DNA of 64,000 nucleotides. Source: Armatimonadetes bacterium UBA1398. GTDB taxonomy: Bacteria > Armatimonadota > Zipacnadia > UBA1398. The stretch lies in the NCBI GenBank assembly GCA_002305165.1, contig DBQI01000011.1:19061-83060 (forward strand). The letters are read 5' to 3'. The position numbers and the translations under genes are program-made. Each line of letters opens with the position of its first letter. The stretch's first letter is position 1. The notes beneath the pieces are model-generated. The model was not told the origin of the DNA, did no database searches, and saw only the letters and a list, made by a program, of their open reading frames with translations. Below, in pieces: positions 23,849 through 32,379 of the stretch.

Positions 23849-24340
23849 TCAGTTCAGCTCACTTCCCCCCTGGGTCAGGCTGATCAGGGTGATGGCCATG
23901 GATGAGGGGTCGAAGAGCCCGGTCCCCGCCGCGGCGCGGGCGTGCCAGGCGATGATCTGGGCGTCCTCGTCGAGATCGTCGGCGCCATGCTCGGCCGGAG
24001 CGGCCATCGCGACCGCCGCGAGGGGAGCGGGACCGCTCGTGGGCGCAACGGTGGGCGAGGCGAAGAGCAGCGCGAGACCGATGCCGGCGGCCACGCCCGC
24101 GACGGGGGCGAGGACCCACGGCCAGGTGAGACGCCGCGGCCGTAGCTGGCTTCGGATCGCGGGCCAGAGGTCGGCCTCGACGGGCGGCGTGCCCACCGCG
24201 CGGAGCAGACCATCGAGGGCCCGCTGGCTCTCGTAGGCCCGAGCGCAGTCGGCACATTGCTCCAGGTGTGACGCCAGATCCTCCGGCGCCTCGCCCGCAG
24301 GCAGCTCCAAGATCCTCTTGCGCGCCTCGTCACAGGTCAT
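23849..24340 (-). CDS. Zinc-finger anti-sigma factor
   Basis: Membrane anti-sigma factor for the adjacent ECF sigma factor. The N-terminal zinc-binding anti-sigma motif is complete: TCDEARKRI then HLEQCADCARAY (His-x3-Cys-x2-Cys). A single transmembrane segment (WVLAPVAGVAAGIGLALLFA) lies near residues 75-95, followed by a short periplasmic tail. ATG 24340 is chosen, with GGAAGG nine bases upstream; a TTG at 24349 overlapping the sigma stop (TTGA) is the alternative. The order sigma, anti-sigma, RseB-like matches envelope-stress operons. Confidence 0.85.
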   Translation of the reverse strand: MTCDEARKRILELPAGEAPEDLASHLEQCADCARAYESQRALDGLLRAVGTPPVEADLWPAIRSQLRPRRLTWPWVLAPVAGVAAGIGLALLFASPTVAPTSGPAPLAAVAMAAPAEHGADDLDEDAQIIAWHARAAAGTGLFDPSSMAITLISLTQGGSELN

Positions 24341-24345
24341 CGCGC

Positions 24346-24927
24346 TCAACCTTCCATTCCCTCGTTCATCATCCCGCCGAGCTTCCGCTGCAGCGTCGCC
24401 CTTGCCCGGGCGAGCCGAGACAGCACGGTGCCCAGGGGTACGTCGAGCACCTCGGCCACTGCCTTGACCTCGATCCCGTCCAGGTGATGCAGGGTCACGA
24501 CCTCCCGCTGATGGGCGGGAAGCCCCGCCACGGCGTCGCGCACCCTCGCCGCCGTCTCGCTGCGGCCGAGGGCATCGCCGGGCGCCGGGGCTGGATCGAC
24601 CGCCACGTTCCCTATCTCCTCGTTCTCCTCCAGGGAGTCCGCCTCCCTGACTCGGCGTTTGCGGATCTCATCGACCATGATCCGCCGCGCCAACTGCCGG
24701 ATCCACACTCTGAAGGCCGCGTCGTCGCGGAGCTTGCCCAGCCGATCCCAGGCCCTCACGAAGGCCATCTGGACCACATCGTCAACCATGTCACGATCAC
24801 GAAGGCTCGCTCGGATGAGGGCGTAGACGCCGCCCACATGCCGGTCATACAACTGGCGAAAGGCGTCCGCGTCGCCCTTGCGGGCCCGGCTGACCAGGTC
24901 CTCTTCCAGTGCGTCACGATCACTCAC
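24346..24927 (-). CDS. ECF RNA polymerase sigma factor (sigma-70 family)
   Basis: Alternative sigma factor. Region 2 is AFRQLYDRHVGGVYALIRASL, then DMVDDVVQMAFVRAWDRL, then FRVWIRQLARRIMVDEIRKR (region 2.2-2.4). Region 4 is LPAHQREVVTLHHLDGIEVKAVAEVLDVPLGTVLSRLARAR, a canonical helix-turn-helix. The linker between them is long and acidic. The GTG at 24927 starts the conserved part and is preceded by a GAAGGAAG run; the longer frame upstream is non-coding. The length is 193 aa. It leads a three-gene operon and is divergent from the membrane protein at 25140 and lptD. Confidence 0.9.
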   Translation of the reverse strand: MSDRDALEEDLVSRARKGDADAFRQLYDRHVGGVYALIRASLRDRDMVDDVVQMAFVRAWDRLGKLRDDAAFRVWIRQLARRIMVDEIRKRRVREADSLEENEEIGNVAVDPAPAPGDALGRSETAARVRDAVAGLPAHQREVVTLHHLDGIEVKAVAEVLDVPLGTVLSRLARARATLQRKLGGMMNEGMEG

Positions 24928-25107
24928 GCCGTTGCTTCCTTCACCTATAGGGACGGATGGTCCACAGGCGGTATTCCATGAATACGCGGTCGCAGCCTGC
25001 GGATAGCGACCTGGCCTGGTGTGTGTGCGGCGCGCCGAGGCCGAGTCAGGCCAGATAGTCGCGAAACAGGAAGGGGCCGGCGATGGACCTGGGGAAACGC
25101 GGGGCAT

Positions 25108-25127
25108 GACCGGAGACCTCTCCGGTC
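25108..25127 (+). promoter_or_regulatory. Hairpin abutting the ribosome site of the 25140 gene
   Basis: Perfect inverted repeat GACCGGAGA (25108-25116) and TCTCCGGTC (25119-25127) with two bases between, directly followed by the Shine-Dalgarno GGGAGGAG (25128-25135). It may modulate translation or serve as an operator in the intergenic region shared with the sigma operon. Confidence 0.35.
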
Positions 25128-25139
25128 GGGAGGAGTCAC

Positions 25140-25688
25140 ATGCCGGAAGACAACGTGCAGGAGACGCCCGAGAAGTCCGAGTCCCCGCAAGCCCCGCAAG
25201 CGGCGCCCGCCCCTCCGAAGAAGAAGGGCCTCAGCGGCGGCGCGATCATCATCCTGGTGATCGGCGTCATCGCCGTTGTCGCGGGAACGTTCTACGCCGC
25301 GGAGATCAAGCACATATGGATCTTGCAGCCGTGGAACAAGAGCGCCCCCATGGCGGTCATCGAGGCGGCGACGCAGGCGCTGCAGAGCCGCGACAAGGAA
25401 GCCCTGCAGTCCGTGGGGCCGGGCCTCGTGGTGATCGACCAGGATGGCGTCATCACGGCGGTCAAACCCGGTCCCCAGGCCCAGCGGGACCTGCCCGTGG
25501 AGTCAGTCTCTCCGAGCGGCAGCGCGTCGGAGGCGGTCCTGAGATACGACTACCGTCCGGTGAAGGGGTTCCTGAACGCCTATCTCCCCACCGAGGACGG
25601 GTCATGGGTGCGCATGACCCTCAGGCGCGAGAAGGGCGTGTGGCAGGTCACCGCGCTCGCGGCGGAGCCGGTTCTACCTACGGAGTAG
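25140..25688 (+). CDS. Single-pass membrane protein of unknown function
   Basis: I do not recognise this 182-residue protein. It has a Pro/Glu/Lys-rich cytoplasmic N-terminus (residues 1-30), one transmembrane helix (GAIIILVIGVIAVVAGTFYA, ~34-53) and a periplasmic domain of ~125 residues. That domain (MAVIEAATQALQSRDKEALQS, then VRMTLRREKGVWQVTAL) resembles small NTF2/lumazine-like domains, with a helix followed by a curved sheet. The ATG start follows GGGAGGAG. It is 100 bases upstream of lptD on the same strand and divergent from the ECF sigma operon, so an envelope role is plausible. Confidence 0.7.
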   Translation: MPEDNVQETPEKSESPQAPQAAPAPPKKKGLSGGAIIILVIGVIAVVAGTFYAAEIKHIWILQPWNKSAPMAVIEAATQALQSRDKEALQSVGPGLVVIDQDGVITAVKPGPQAQRDLPVESVSPSGSASEAVLRYDYRPVKGFLNAYLPTEDGSWVRMTLRREKGVWQVTALAAEPVLPTE

Positions 25689-25788
25689 CGGCGGCGCTCC
25701 GCGGGTCCCTTCAAGGCGGCCATAGGTTCGGCCGTCTCATCCGTTAGCGTGCAGCCCAGCCGGGCTCCGCCAGCGCCCGAGGCGGTCG

Positions 25789-28188
25789 ATGAAGAGATTC
25801 TGCTTGCCACTACTGGTGTCCATGGGCCTGTTGGGGGGACTCGCCCGCGCCCAGGATCCGTCGTTCCTGGACCCCGAGTCGGCGTTTGGGCATAACTCCG
25901 GGCTCGGCCCGGGCCTCGATCCCGGCTTCGACGGCGGGCTCGGCGGCCCCATGGCCTCGCCGCTGCCGGACCAGATGGCCATGCCCGGCGGCGGCCCCGG
26001 TGGCGTATCGGCGGGTGTGGGCGGCAGCCGGGGCGTCGATATCAGCGCGAATCTGGCGTGGTACCACGAGGAGCGCGGCGCGATTCTCATGTCGGAGGGC
26101 GTGCGGGCCTCCTACATGGGCACCACCATCACGGCTGACCGCTGTGATTACGACTCCGAGGCGGAGGTCGCCTACTTCTACCCCTACATCGTGCTGGAGC
26201 GTGAGGGCGAGCGCATCGTGGGTGAGCGCTGTGTCTTCAGCCTGCGGGATCGGACCTGGACGATCTGGAACGCCACGGCGGAGCTGTCGCCGAAGTTCTT
26301 CTCGAACTGGACGACGGACTTCTCATACATCCACGCGGAGCGGATCGACGGCGACGACAACCGGGCGGACCTCACGAAGCTCTACTTCACCACCTGCCCC
26401 AAGGCGCGCGTCGAGCGGACCACGGATACGGGCATAGCCCCGGAGCCGGAGATCCCGCACTGGCGGATCGAGGCGGACCACGGGAAGATCGACCGACGGG
26501 GCGAGTACGTCTCGGTGGGGCCCTCGAAGGTCTATCTGGGCCGGCAGGCCGTCTTCTGGCTGCCTGGCTGGGGGGTGGAGCGGTCGTGGCTCTCGAAGCT
26601 GGACACCCTGCCGGAGATCGGTCAGAACGCGTCCGAGGGGATGTACTTCGGCTGGGCCTACCGCTACTCGGCGCGGAACTTCGTGAAGGTTCGGTTCACG
26701 GAGAAGCAGGGGAACACATACGGCGCCGACTGGAGCTACCGCGGCGACGATGACCGGTTCCGGTTCGACATCAACGCGAACTACCGGACGAAGACGGACT
26801 CCTTCACCGGCGCCTCGACACTCAACGCGCCCCTCCTCGGGGGCGACCTCTCGGCGAGCTACAGCCTGAGCCGCACCTCGGCCCTCATCGCGACGACATC
26901 GACCACGGAGAACCGCCGCATCGGGTACACCAACAGCGGCGACCGGTTCCAGCTCCGGCTGAACGCGAACCAGACCATCACGACGAGCACCCAGCGGCGA
27001 GAGAACATGAGCGCCGACGCGAGCATCCGCTACAGCTTCGGCGACAAGGACTCGCTCGACGCCTCGACCCGTTACACCTCCACGGACACCATCCTGCCCG
27101 GAGGCGATGGAAACGAGCTCGTGGCGAACGAGGAGCTCCTGACGACCATCGTCTACCAGAGCCGCCAGAAGGCGGTGGACTGGGAAGCGCGGGTGGAGAT
27201 GCGGGATGACCCCGACGGGGATACCTACACCGGGGACGACAGCTTCGGATACGTGGAGCGGCTGCCCCAGGTGACGGCGCGGACCAACCTCCGTCGCCTG
27301 GGCGTGAACAGCCGCGCATGGACGACGAGCATGGAGGCCACGGCGGGGTGGATCCGCGAGGCGGCGACGGACACGGAGACGGCCCGCTACGCCCTGGACC
27401 TCAGCGCGAACCGGCGGGCCCTGACCTGGGGCGACACGGCGATGACCCTCTCCTCCAACTACCGGCAGCGCTGGTATGGGGATGGGACGGCCATCTACTC
27501 GGTGGGGGGCCGGGTCGGGCTGGAGTCCGACTGGTCCTCTCACTGGGCCTCCTCGGTGACCTACAACGTGGTGGATACTTCGGGATACTCGCCGTTCCGC
27601 TTCGATTACATGACCAATACGCACAACATCTCGGCCGCGGTCAACTGGACAAACCGACGGACGGGGAGCAACCAGCGGAGCCAGCTCAGCACGGCCTACG
27701 ACTTCCGACTGCGGCGGTGGTCGGACCTCCGTTGGACCTATGCCTGGAATGGCTCGGCGGGGAACAGCCTATCGCTGAACGCCAACTACCGGCTGGAGTC
27801 GGGGGAGATGGGGCTGGTGTCCCTCCGCTACAACCGCCGGCGTTACGGCTGCTACGACTGGAGCCTCTCGGCGGGCTACGACTTCCGGACCAGCAAGCTC
27901 CAGACGATTCGGAGCTCGCTCGACTGGGAGATCGAGCGGGACCAGTGGCGGCTCCGCTGGGGCGCCGGCTACAACCCGGCGCGGGGCAAGCTCGACCAGA
28001 ACAACATCCAGCTCATCAGGTACACCCACTGCTTCACCTATGCGTTGACCTACAACGCGCAGCGGCAGGGCTTCCGGTTCTCGGTGAACGTGCGCGGGCT
28101 GCCGTCCCTGCTCGACGACGGCTTCAGCGTGGGCGGGACCGGCGAGTTCCTCTCCCCGACCACGGGCGGCTCGGGGGACGTGTTCTAG
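25789..28188 (+). CDS. LptD/OstA-like outer-membrane protein
   Basis: Predicted outer-membrane beta-barrel of the LPS-assembly (LptD) family. A signal peptide (residues 1-21, ending LARA) is followed by a Gly/Pro/Met-rich stretch. Next comes an OstA-type beta-jellyroll, residues ~85-260 (GVRASYMGTTITADRCDYDSEAEVAYFY, GKIDRRGEYVSVGPSKVYLGRQAVFWLPG). From ~290 to the end come many amphipathic strands with alternating aromatic and polar residues, as in barrels. The length of 799 aa is normal for LptD. Only one or two cysteine pairs are visible, so the E. coli disulfide pattern is not conserved. It implies LPS or a similar glycolipid in the outer leaflet. Confidence 0.82.
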   Translation: MKRFCLPLLVSMGLLGGLARAQDPSFLDPESAFGHNSGLGPGLDPGFDGGLGGPMASPLPDQMAMPGGGPGGVSAGVGGSRGVDISANLAWYHEERGAILMSEGVRASYMGTTITADRCDYDSEAEVAYFYPYIVLEREGERIVGERCVFSLRDRTWTIWNATAELSPKFFSNWTTDFSYIHAERIDGDDNRADLTKLYFTTCPKARVERTTDTGIAPEPEIPHWRIEADHGKIDRRGEYVSVGPSKVYLGRQAVFWLPGWGVERSWLSKLDTLPEIGQNASEGMYFGWAYRYSARNFVKVRFTEKQGNTYGADWSYRGDDDRFRFDINANYRTKTDSFTGASTLNAPLLGGDLSASYSLSRTSALIATTSTTENRRIGYTNSGDRFQLRLNANQTITTSTQRRENMSADASIRYSFGDKDSLDASTRYTSTDTILPGGDGNELVANEELLTTIVYQSRQKAVDWEARVEMRDDPDGDTYTGDDSFGYVERLPQVTARTNLRRLGVNSRAWTTSMEATAGWIREAATDTETARYALDLSANRRALTWGDTAMTLSSNYRQRWYGDGTAIYSVGGRVGLESDWSSHWASSVTYNVVDTSGYSPFRFDYMTNTHNISAAVNWTNRRTGSNQRSQLSTAYDFRLRRWSDLRWTYAWNGSAGNSLSLNANYRLESGEMGLVSLRYNRRRYGCYDWSLSAGYDFRTSKLQTIRSSLDWEIERDQWRLRWGAGYNPARGKLDQNNIQLIRYTHCFTYALTYNAQRQGFRFSVNVRGLPSLLDDGFSVGGTGEFLSPTTGGSGDVF

Positions 28189-28244
28189 CTGGAAGGCAGG
28201 AAGGAGGCTGCCGACGAATCCGAGCCGAGAGGAGGCTGATCGCC

Positions 28245-29384
28245 GTGATCACCCAGCTCTACGCTGACAACTACCGTGGTGTTCAACGGCTCGATCTTGG
28301 GCTGAACTCCATGAACCTGCTTACGGGTCGGAACGGGTCCGGCAAGACGAGTGTTCTGATGGCGATCGCCGCGATCCGAGATCTCGCCACAGGCCGGCAC
28401 GCGGTAGCCGAGGCTTTCCCGTCCCTCAGTTGCACCCGGTGGGTGAGTGAGCCTCACCAGACCTTTCGGCTGGCGCTGGAAGGGGACGATCCCTGCAACC
28501 AGGGGGCACCCATCACCTATCTGTACGAACTGACCATCGACCACGAGCACAGCGGGGGCAAGCCTACAGGTCGGGCCCGTGTCCTCCGCGAGAGCGTCCG
28601 CGCCGAAGGGGACCGGCCCCTTTTCGAGTTCAGCGAGGGTACGGTGCAACTCTATAATGACGGGTTCGGCACGGGCCCCCAGTTCACGTTCAACTGGGAG
28701 CGGTCGGGGCTGTCGTCGGTCCAACTCGGGCGGCCGGACAACACGCGGCTGACTCATATGGTGGAGATGCTTCGACTCATCCGCGTGCTGCACCTGAGCC
28801 CTGAGGACGTGTCGGACGTCAGCGAGCAACCCGAAGAGCAGCTTGCCTTCTCGGGCGGGAACTTCGCGGCGTGGTACCGGTGGCTGAGTGACGGGAACCA
28901 GGCCTTGGGCGCGGAGATCGGGAGGGCCTTGGAGGAAGTCATCCCCGGGTTCGACTACTTCGGCGCGCCGGAGGTCGGAGCAGGCCGGAAGCGGCTCTAT
29001 GTGTACCGCCGCCATGGCGCGCACCAGTCGCAGTACGACCTGTCCGAGCTCTCCAGTGGCCAGTTGGCGCTCACCGTTCTCTACACCGTCCTCATCGATG
29101 CCAGCAAACGCGGTGGGGTGGTCTGCATCGACGAACCGGGCGCCTTTCTAGCTCTGGAGGAGATTCAGCCATGGCTGCGGGCGCTCAGCGACCTGTGCCT
29201 CGAAGGCAAGGCTCAGGCGATTCTAACCTCACATCATCCTGAGCTCGTCAACTATCTTGGGCCTGAGTTCGGAATCTGGCTGCGGCGCGGTGACGAAGGG
29301 GGAACCGATCATGAGCCGCTGGCTGGGCTGCTCGAGGACACCCTTGACCCGGCGGAGGCGTTGTCGAGAGGCTGGGTGAGCTGA
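28245..29384 (+). CDS. ABC/RecF-type ATPase, partner of a TOPRIM-like protein
   Basis: ATPase of the RecF/OLD-like AAA group with a complete ABC set: N-terminal YADNYRGVQRLDLGL, Walker A LLTGRNGSGKTS (residues 26-36), ABC signature LSELSSGQLAL, Walker B VVCIDEPGAFLAL, and switch His AILTSHHPELVNYL. The middle ~200 residues lack a coiled coil long enough for an SMC protein. The GTG at 28245 opens the fold and has GAGGAGG (28228-28234) upstream; the frame continues into lptD, but only as shadow. The stop overlaps the next ATG (TGATG). The partner gene carries the TOPRIM-like domain that OLD nucleases have fused in one chain. Confidence 0.82.
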   Translation: MITQLYADNYRGVQRLDLGLNSMNLLTGRNGSGKTSVLMAIAAIRDLATGRHAVAEAFPSLSCTRWVSEPHQTFRLALEGDDPCNQGAPITYLYELTIDHEHSGGKPTGRARVLRESVRAEGDRPLFEFSEGTVQLYNDGFGTGPQFTFNWERSGLSSVQLGRPDNTRLTHMVEMLRLIRVLHLSPEDVSDVSEQPEEQLAFSGGNFAAWYRWLSDGNQALGAEIGRALEEVIPGFDYFGAPEVGAGRKRLYVYRRHGAHQSQYDLSELSSGQLALTVLYTVLIDASKRGGVVCIDEPGAFLALEEIQPWLRALSDLCLEGKAQAILTSHHPELVNYLGPEFGIWLRRGDEGGTDHEPLAGLLEDTLDPAEALSRGWVS

Positions 29385-29911
29385 TGGGCCGCCGGGTGGT
29401 GCTCATCTGCGAGGACAGTCAGCATGAGTACTTCGCGCGGCATGTGCTGAGCAAGCTGGGTTACGCGGATCGGAGCTTCAGGGTCATCAAGGCGGATCGC
29501 GGAGGGGGCTCTGCGGAGCAGTTCGTCAGAGACCGGTTCCTGCGCGAGCTTCGCACATTCCAGAAGGGCCACACGACCTACGACCTCATCGTGGTGTGCG
29601 ACGCCGACGGCAAGGACCGCCTGACGGACTGGAAGGAAGCGTGCAACCGGGGCGGGCTGGAGTGGCCCGGGTCCGATCAGCGCGTCGCGCTGTTCTTTCC
29701 TAACCGTGAGATCGAGAACTGGATCTACCATCTTCGTGGCGAGGACGTTGACGAGGCCCGGAAGTGCGCAAAGCTGAAGGGAGCCGGAGACTGCCAGGAT
29801 GCGGTGGAGCAACTCGCGCGCATTTGTGACTCAGGAAGGCTTCCGCCTGACGCCCTGCCATCGCTTCGTCAGGCGTGCGTGGAGTACGCGCGGTTCAGGG
29901 CACTAGCGTAG
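29384..29911 (+). CDS. TOPRIM-like (DUF4276/OLD-type) putative nuclease
   Basis: A 175-residue protein whose motifs fit a TOPRIM fold: a first strand ending in acidic residues, VVLICEDSQHE (E10), a strand with paired aspartates, DLIVVCDADGKDR (D73, D75), and the REIENWIYH motif (108-116) that in DUF4276 and RloB-type proteins follows the fold. TOPRIM domains cut or rejoin nucleic acid with Mg2+. It is translated from an ATG overlapping the ATPase stop by one base, so the two products are made together. I infer a two-component ATPase-nuclease, either phage defence or DNA processing. No phage or mobile genes flank it. Confidence 0.65.
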   Translation: MGRRVVLICEDSQHEYFARHVLSKLGYADRSFRVIKADRGGGSAEQFVRDRFLRELRTFQKGHTTYDLIVVCDADGKDRLTDWKEACNRGGLEWPGSDQRVALFFPNREIENWIYHLRGEDVDEARKCAKLKGAGDCQDAVEQLARICDSGRLPPDALPSLRQACVEYARFRALA

Positions 29912-30007
29912 GCCGCCAGGAGAGCGCGTCCAGACGGCCTGTCAGACCTCTGGCCCCTCTGCGCCAGAGGACAGGGACCTCGCTGTACCAACACGACGCA
30001 CAACGGA

Positions 30008-32290
30008 ATGAGGACATCCATGCTCATGATGATCACCACTGTGGTCTCGCTCATCGCGCAGGTTCCGCCGGCACAGGTGGGGGATCCCATGGTCATCTCC
30101 GCCGGCAATGACGTGGGCTGGCAGGTTGACAACCCGGCGGAGGCCCTGCGGGTGCTCCAGGAGACGGGCGCTCTCCGAGGCGACACCAGGCGCTTGGAGG
30201 AGCACTGGGCCAACGTGGGAGCCGATTACGCACGCCACGGGGTGAACGCCTTCGAGCCGTACGTGAAATGGGGGCTGCTGGAGCCGCAGGAGGGCGCGTG
30301 GGACCCGGAGTTCTACGACGCCGAACTGGCGCTGTTCAAGGCCCATGGTCTGAAGTGGGTGCCGTTCCTCATCGCGGGGCCGGCGTACGCCACGCCGCCG
30401 TGGTTCAAGGAGTCGGACGAGTCGGTGTTCGCGGTGGATCTCGTGACCGGCGAGGTGTCGCGGGACCAATCCATCTGGAACCCCGCGCTCAAGCCTCGGG
30501 TGCGGAGTTGGCTGGAGCGGTTCTTCGCCCACTACGACGCTTCCGATATGCAGGCGGTGCTGCTGGGCATCTCGGGCGTGTTCGGAGAGTCCATCTACAC
30601 CGCCGGCGGTAACCTCTGGACGCACATCTGGGATGGCCCCTACCCCCAGCACGTGGGCTGGTGGTGCGGGGACGCCCACGCGCGGGCGGACTTCCGCGCC
30701 GCCATGGAGGCGAAGTACGGGACGATCGAGGCCCTGAACGCCGCCTGGTCGGGGGACTTCGGCGGCTTCGAGGATCTGGAGCCGTTCGTGCCCTACGCGA
30801 CGCTGCCCGATCGGGCGCGCCTGGACATGGCGCGCTGGTACATGGGCGCCATGACAGAGTTCGCGGAGTGGTGGGCGATGACGGTGCGCGAGATCGCGCC
30901 CGAGGTACCGATACTGATGTGCACGGGCGGCCACGCGAGCCCTGAGTTGGGGGCCGATATGTCCGCTCAGACCAAGGCGATGGCCCGCCATGGCGCGGGC
31001 ATGAGGATCACCAACGAGGCCTCGGACTATGGCTCGAACTACCACCTGACGCGGCACATCAGCTCGGCGAGCCGGCTCTATGACACCTACTTCGGCTACG
31101 AGCCGGCGGGCGAGGTGAGCGCCGATGGCATCGTCGCCCGGGTCTACAACGCCCTCGCCTCGGGCGCGTGGGAGCTGTTCCACTACGACAACCCGCCCCA
31201 GGGCGAGCGTGGCGAGCGGTATCTGCGGTACCTCGACCTCATGACGATTCGTGAGCCGGTGGTCGATGTGGGGCTGTTCTGGAGCCGCGACTCGACGGAC
31301 CTGGGGCTCGCTCACGACCTGCCGATCCTGGGCGCGACGCTCCGGGACGTGGTGGACCTGGAGTACACCGATGAGCTGATGATCAGCGACGGAGCGCTGG
31401 ACGGACTGTCCTGCTTGGTCTGGGGCTCAGGCCTGGTGACGGAGGCGGAGACAGCGGAGGCGATCCATCAGGCGGTTCAAGCGGGGATGACTCTGGTGAC
31501 GCCCGCCGGCTGGGATCCACGGTCGCCGGAGGGTGAGCCGGTGTTCCCATCGGGTACTGTGACGGCAACCGCCTTCGCGGGCAGGGTTCCCGTCACGGCG
31601 CTCCCCACCTCAGGGCCGACGACGCCGTGGCGGGACGGTGAGTTCCACGGGCCGGAGCCTGACAACATCTGGCACAGCGGCACGGTGTGCTGGACCGAGG
31701 GCAGCGTGCGCCTGCACCTCCCAGAGGCGGGCGGCGAGCGGTTCAAGCTACGCTACCGCACAGGCTCGGTCCAGGAGCCCGTCAGGGTTCTCGCGGGCGA
31801 TGAGGAGCTGCTGACCCTCGCGCCGGGCACCACGGGCGAGATCGACGTGACGCTGCCCGGGCCAGCGGGGGCGGATGTGACCGTGACCCTGGAGACGCAG
31901 TCATGGTGTCCCGCCGAGGTGGAGGGCGCCAGCGACACGCGGCAACTCGGGATCCTACTGGGCGGCCTGGTCGTCGGGGCCGCGGCGGAGCCGACCTCGC
32001 CCATCGCCGCCGTGACGCGGATCGGCGAGGGCTGGCTCGTGGAGGCGGCGGTGGCGGGTGCGGAGGGGGTCGCGGACGCGGTCGGAGAGCTTATACGGAA
32101 TGCGGAGGACTACGGAATCGAGCCGTTCCGGCCAGAGCTCGCGGCAGGCTCGCTCCGCGACCAGGTCTACCTGACTGTCACGACGACGGATATCCTGCTC
32201 TACAACCACGGCGACGCCGCGGTGACGGTGGATCTGCCGGGTGGGCCGGTGGAGATCCCCGGGCACGACATCGTCAGCGTGCCGCGCTGA
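30008..32290 (+). CDS. Secreted glycoside hydrolase (GH42-like TIM barrel)
   Basis: Signal peptide (residues 1-~19) followed by a clan GH-A-like (beta/alpha)8 barrel resembling family 42 beta-galactosidases. Barrel landmarks are YARHGVNAFEPYVKWGLLEPQEGAWD (strand 1-2), GLKWVPFLIAGP, and ISGVFGESIYTA, with a Glu in the position of the acid/base near residue 196. After that come AMTEFAEWWAMTVREIAPEVPILMCTGG and GMRITNEASDY, with a possible nucleophile Glu. The C-terminal ~230 residues are beta-rich, probably a carbohydrate-binding or sandwich domain. The 760 aa chain has cleavage after Ala. Substrate unknown. It is convergent with the lipoprotein gene. Confidence 0.72.
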   Translation: MRTSMLMMITTVVSLIAQVPPAQVGDPMVISAGNDVGWQVDNPAEALRVLQETGALRGDTRRLEEHWANVGADYARHGVNAFEPYVKWGLLEPQEGAWDPEFYDAELALFKAHGLKWVPFLIAGPAYATPPWFKESDESVFAVDLVTGEVSRDQSIWNPALKPRVRSWLERFFAHYDASDMQAVLLGISGVFGESIYTAGGNLWTHIWDGPYPQHVGWWCGDAHARADFRAAMEAKYGTIEALNAAWSGDFGGFEDLEPFVPYATLPDRARLDMARWYMGAMTEFAEWWAMTVREIAPEVPILMCTGGHASPELGADMSAQTKAMARHGAGMRITNEASDYGSNYHLTRHISSASRLYDTYFGYEPAGEVSADGIVARVYNALASGAWELFHYDNPPQGERGERYLRYLDLMTIREPVVDVGLFWSRDSTDLGLAHDLPILGATLRDVVDLEYTDELMISDGALDGLSCLVWGSGLVTEAETAEAIHQAVQAGMTLVTPAGWDPRSPEGEPVFPSGTVTATAFAGRVPVTALPTSGPTTPWRDGEFHGPEPDNIWHSGTVCWTEGSVRLHLPEAGGERFKLRYRTGSVQEPVRVLAGDEELLTLAPGTTGEIDVTLPGPAGADVTVTLETQSWCPAEVEGASDTRQLGILLGGLVVGAAAEPTSPIAAVTRIGEGWLVEAAVAGAEGVADAVGELIRNAEDYGIEPFRPELAAGSLRDQVYLTVTTTDILLYNHGDAAVTVDLPGGPVEIPGHDIVSVPR

Positions 32291-32316
32291 CCGGTGGTGG
32301 ACGCCCACAGACGACA

Positions 32317-32345
32317 AGACGGCTCGGGCTAGGCCCGAGCCGTCT
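32317..32345. terminator. Bidirectional terminator-like hairpin
   Basis: Perfect 13-bp stem AGACGGCTCGGGC (32317-32329), loop TAG, GCCCGAGCCGTCT (32333-32345), located between two convergent genes. No T-run follows on either side, so strength is uncertain, but position and stem length make a shared terminator likely. Confidence 0.65.
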
Positions 32346-32379
32346 GCCTGACTCCTACGTGCTGGCGAGCGAGTAGCTC

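Noticed and set aside
27318..28244. In-frame extension of the ATPase gene into lptD
   Set aside because: The residues are GC-rich shadow of the barrel gene; the ATPase fold begins at GTG 28245.
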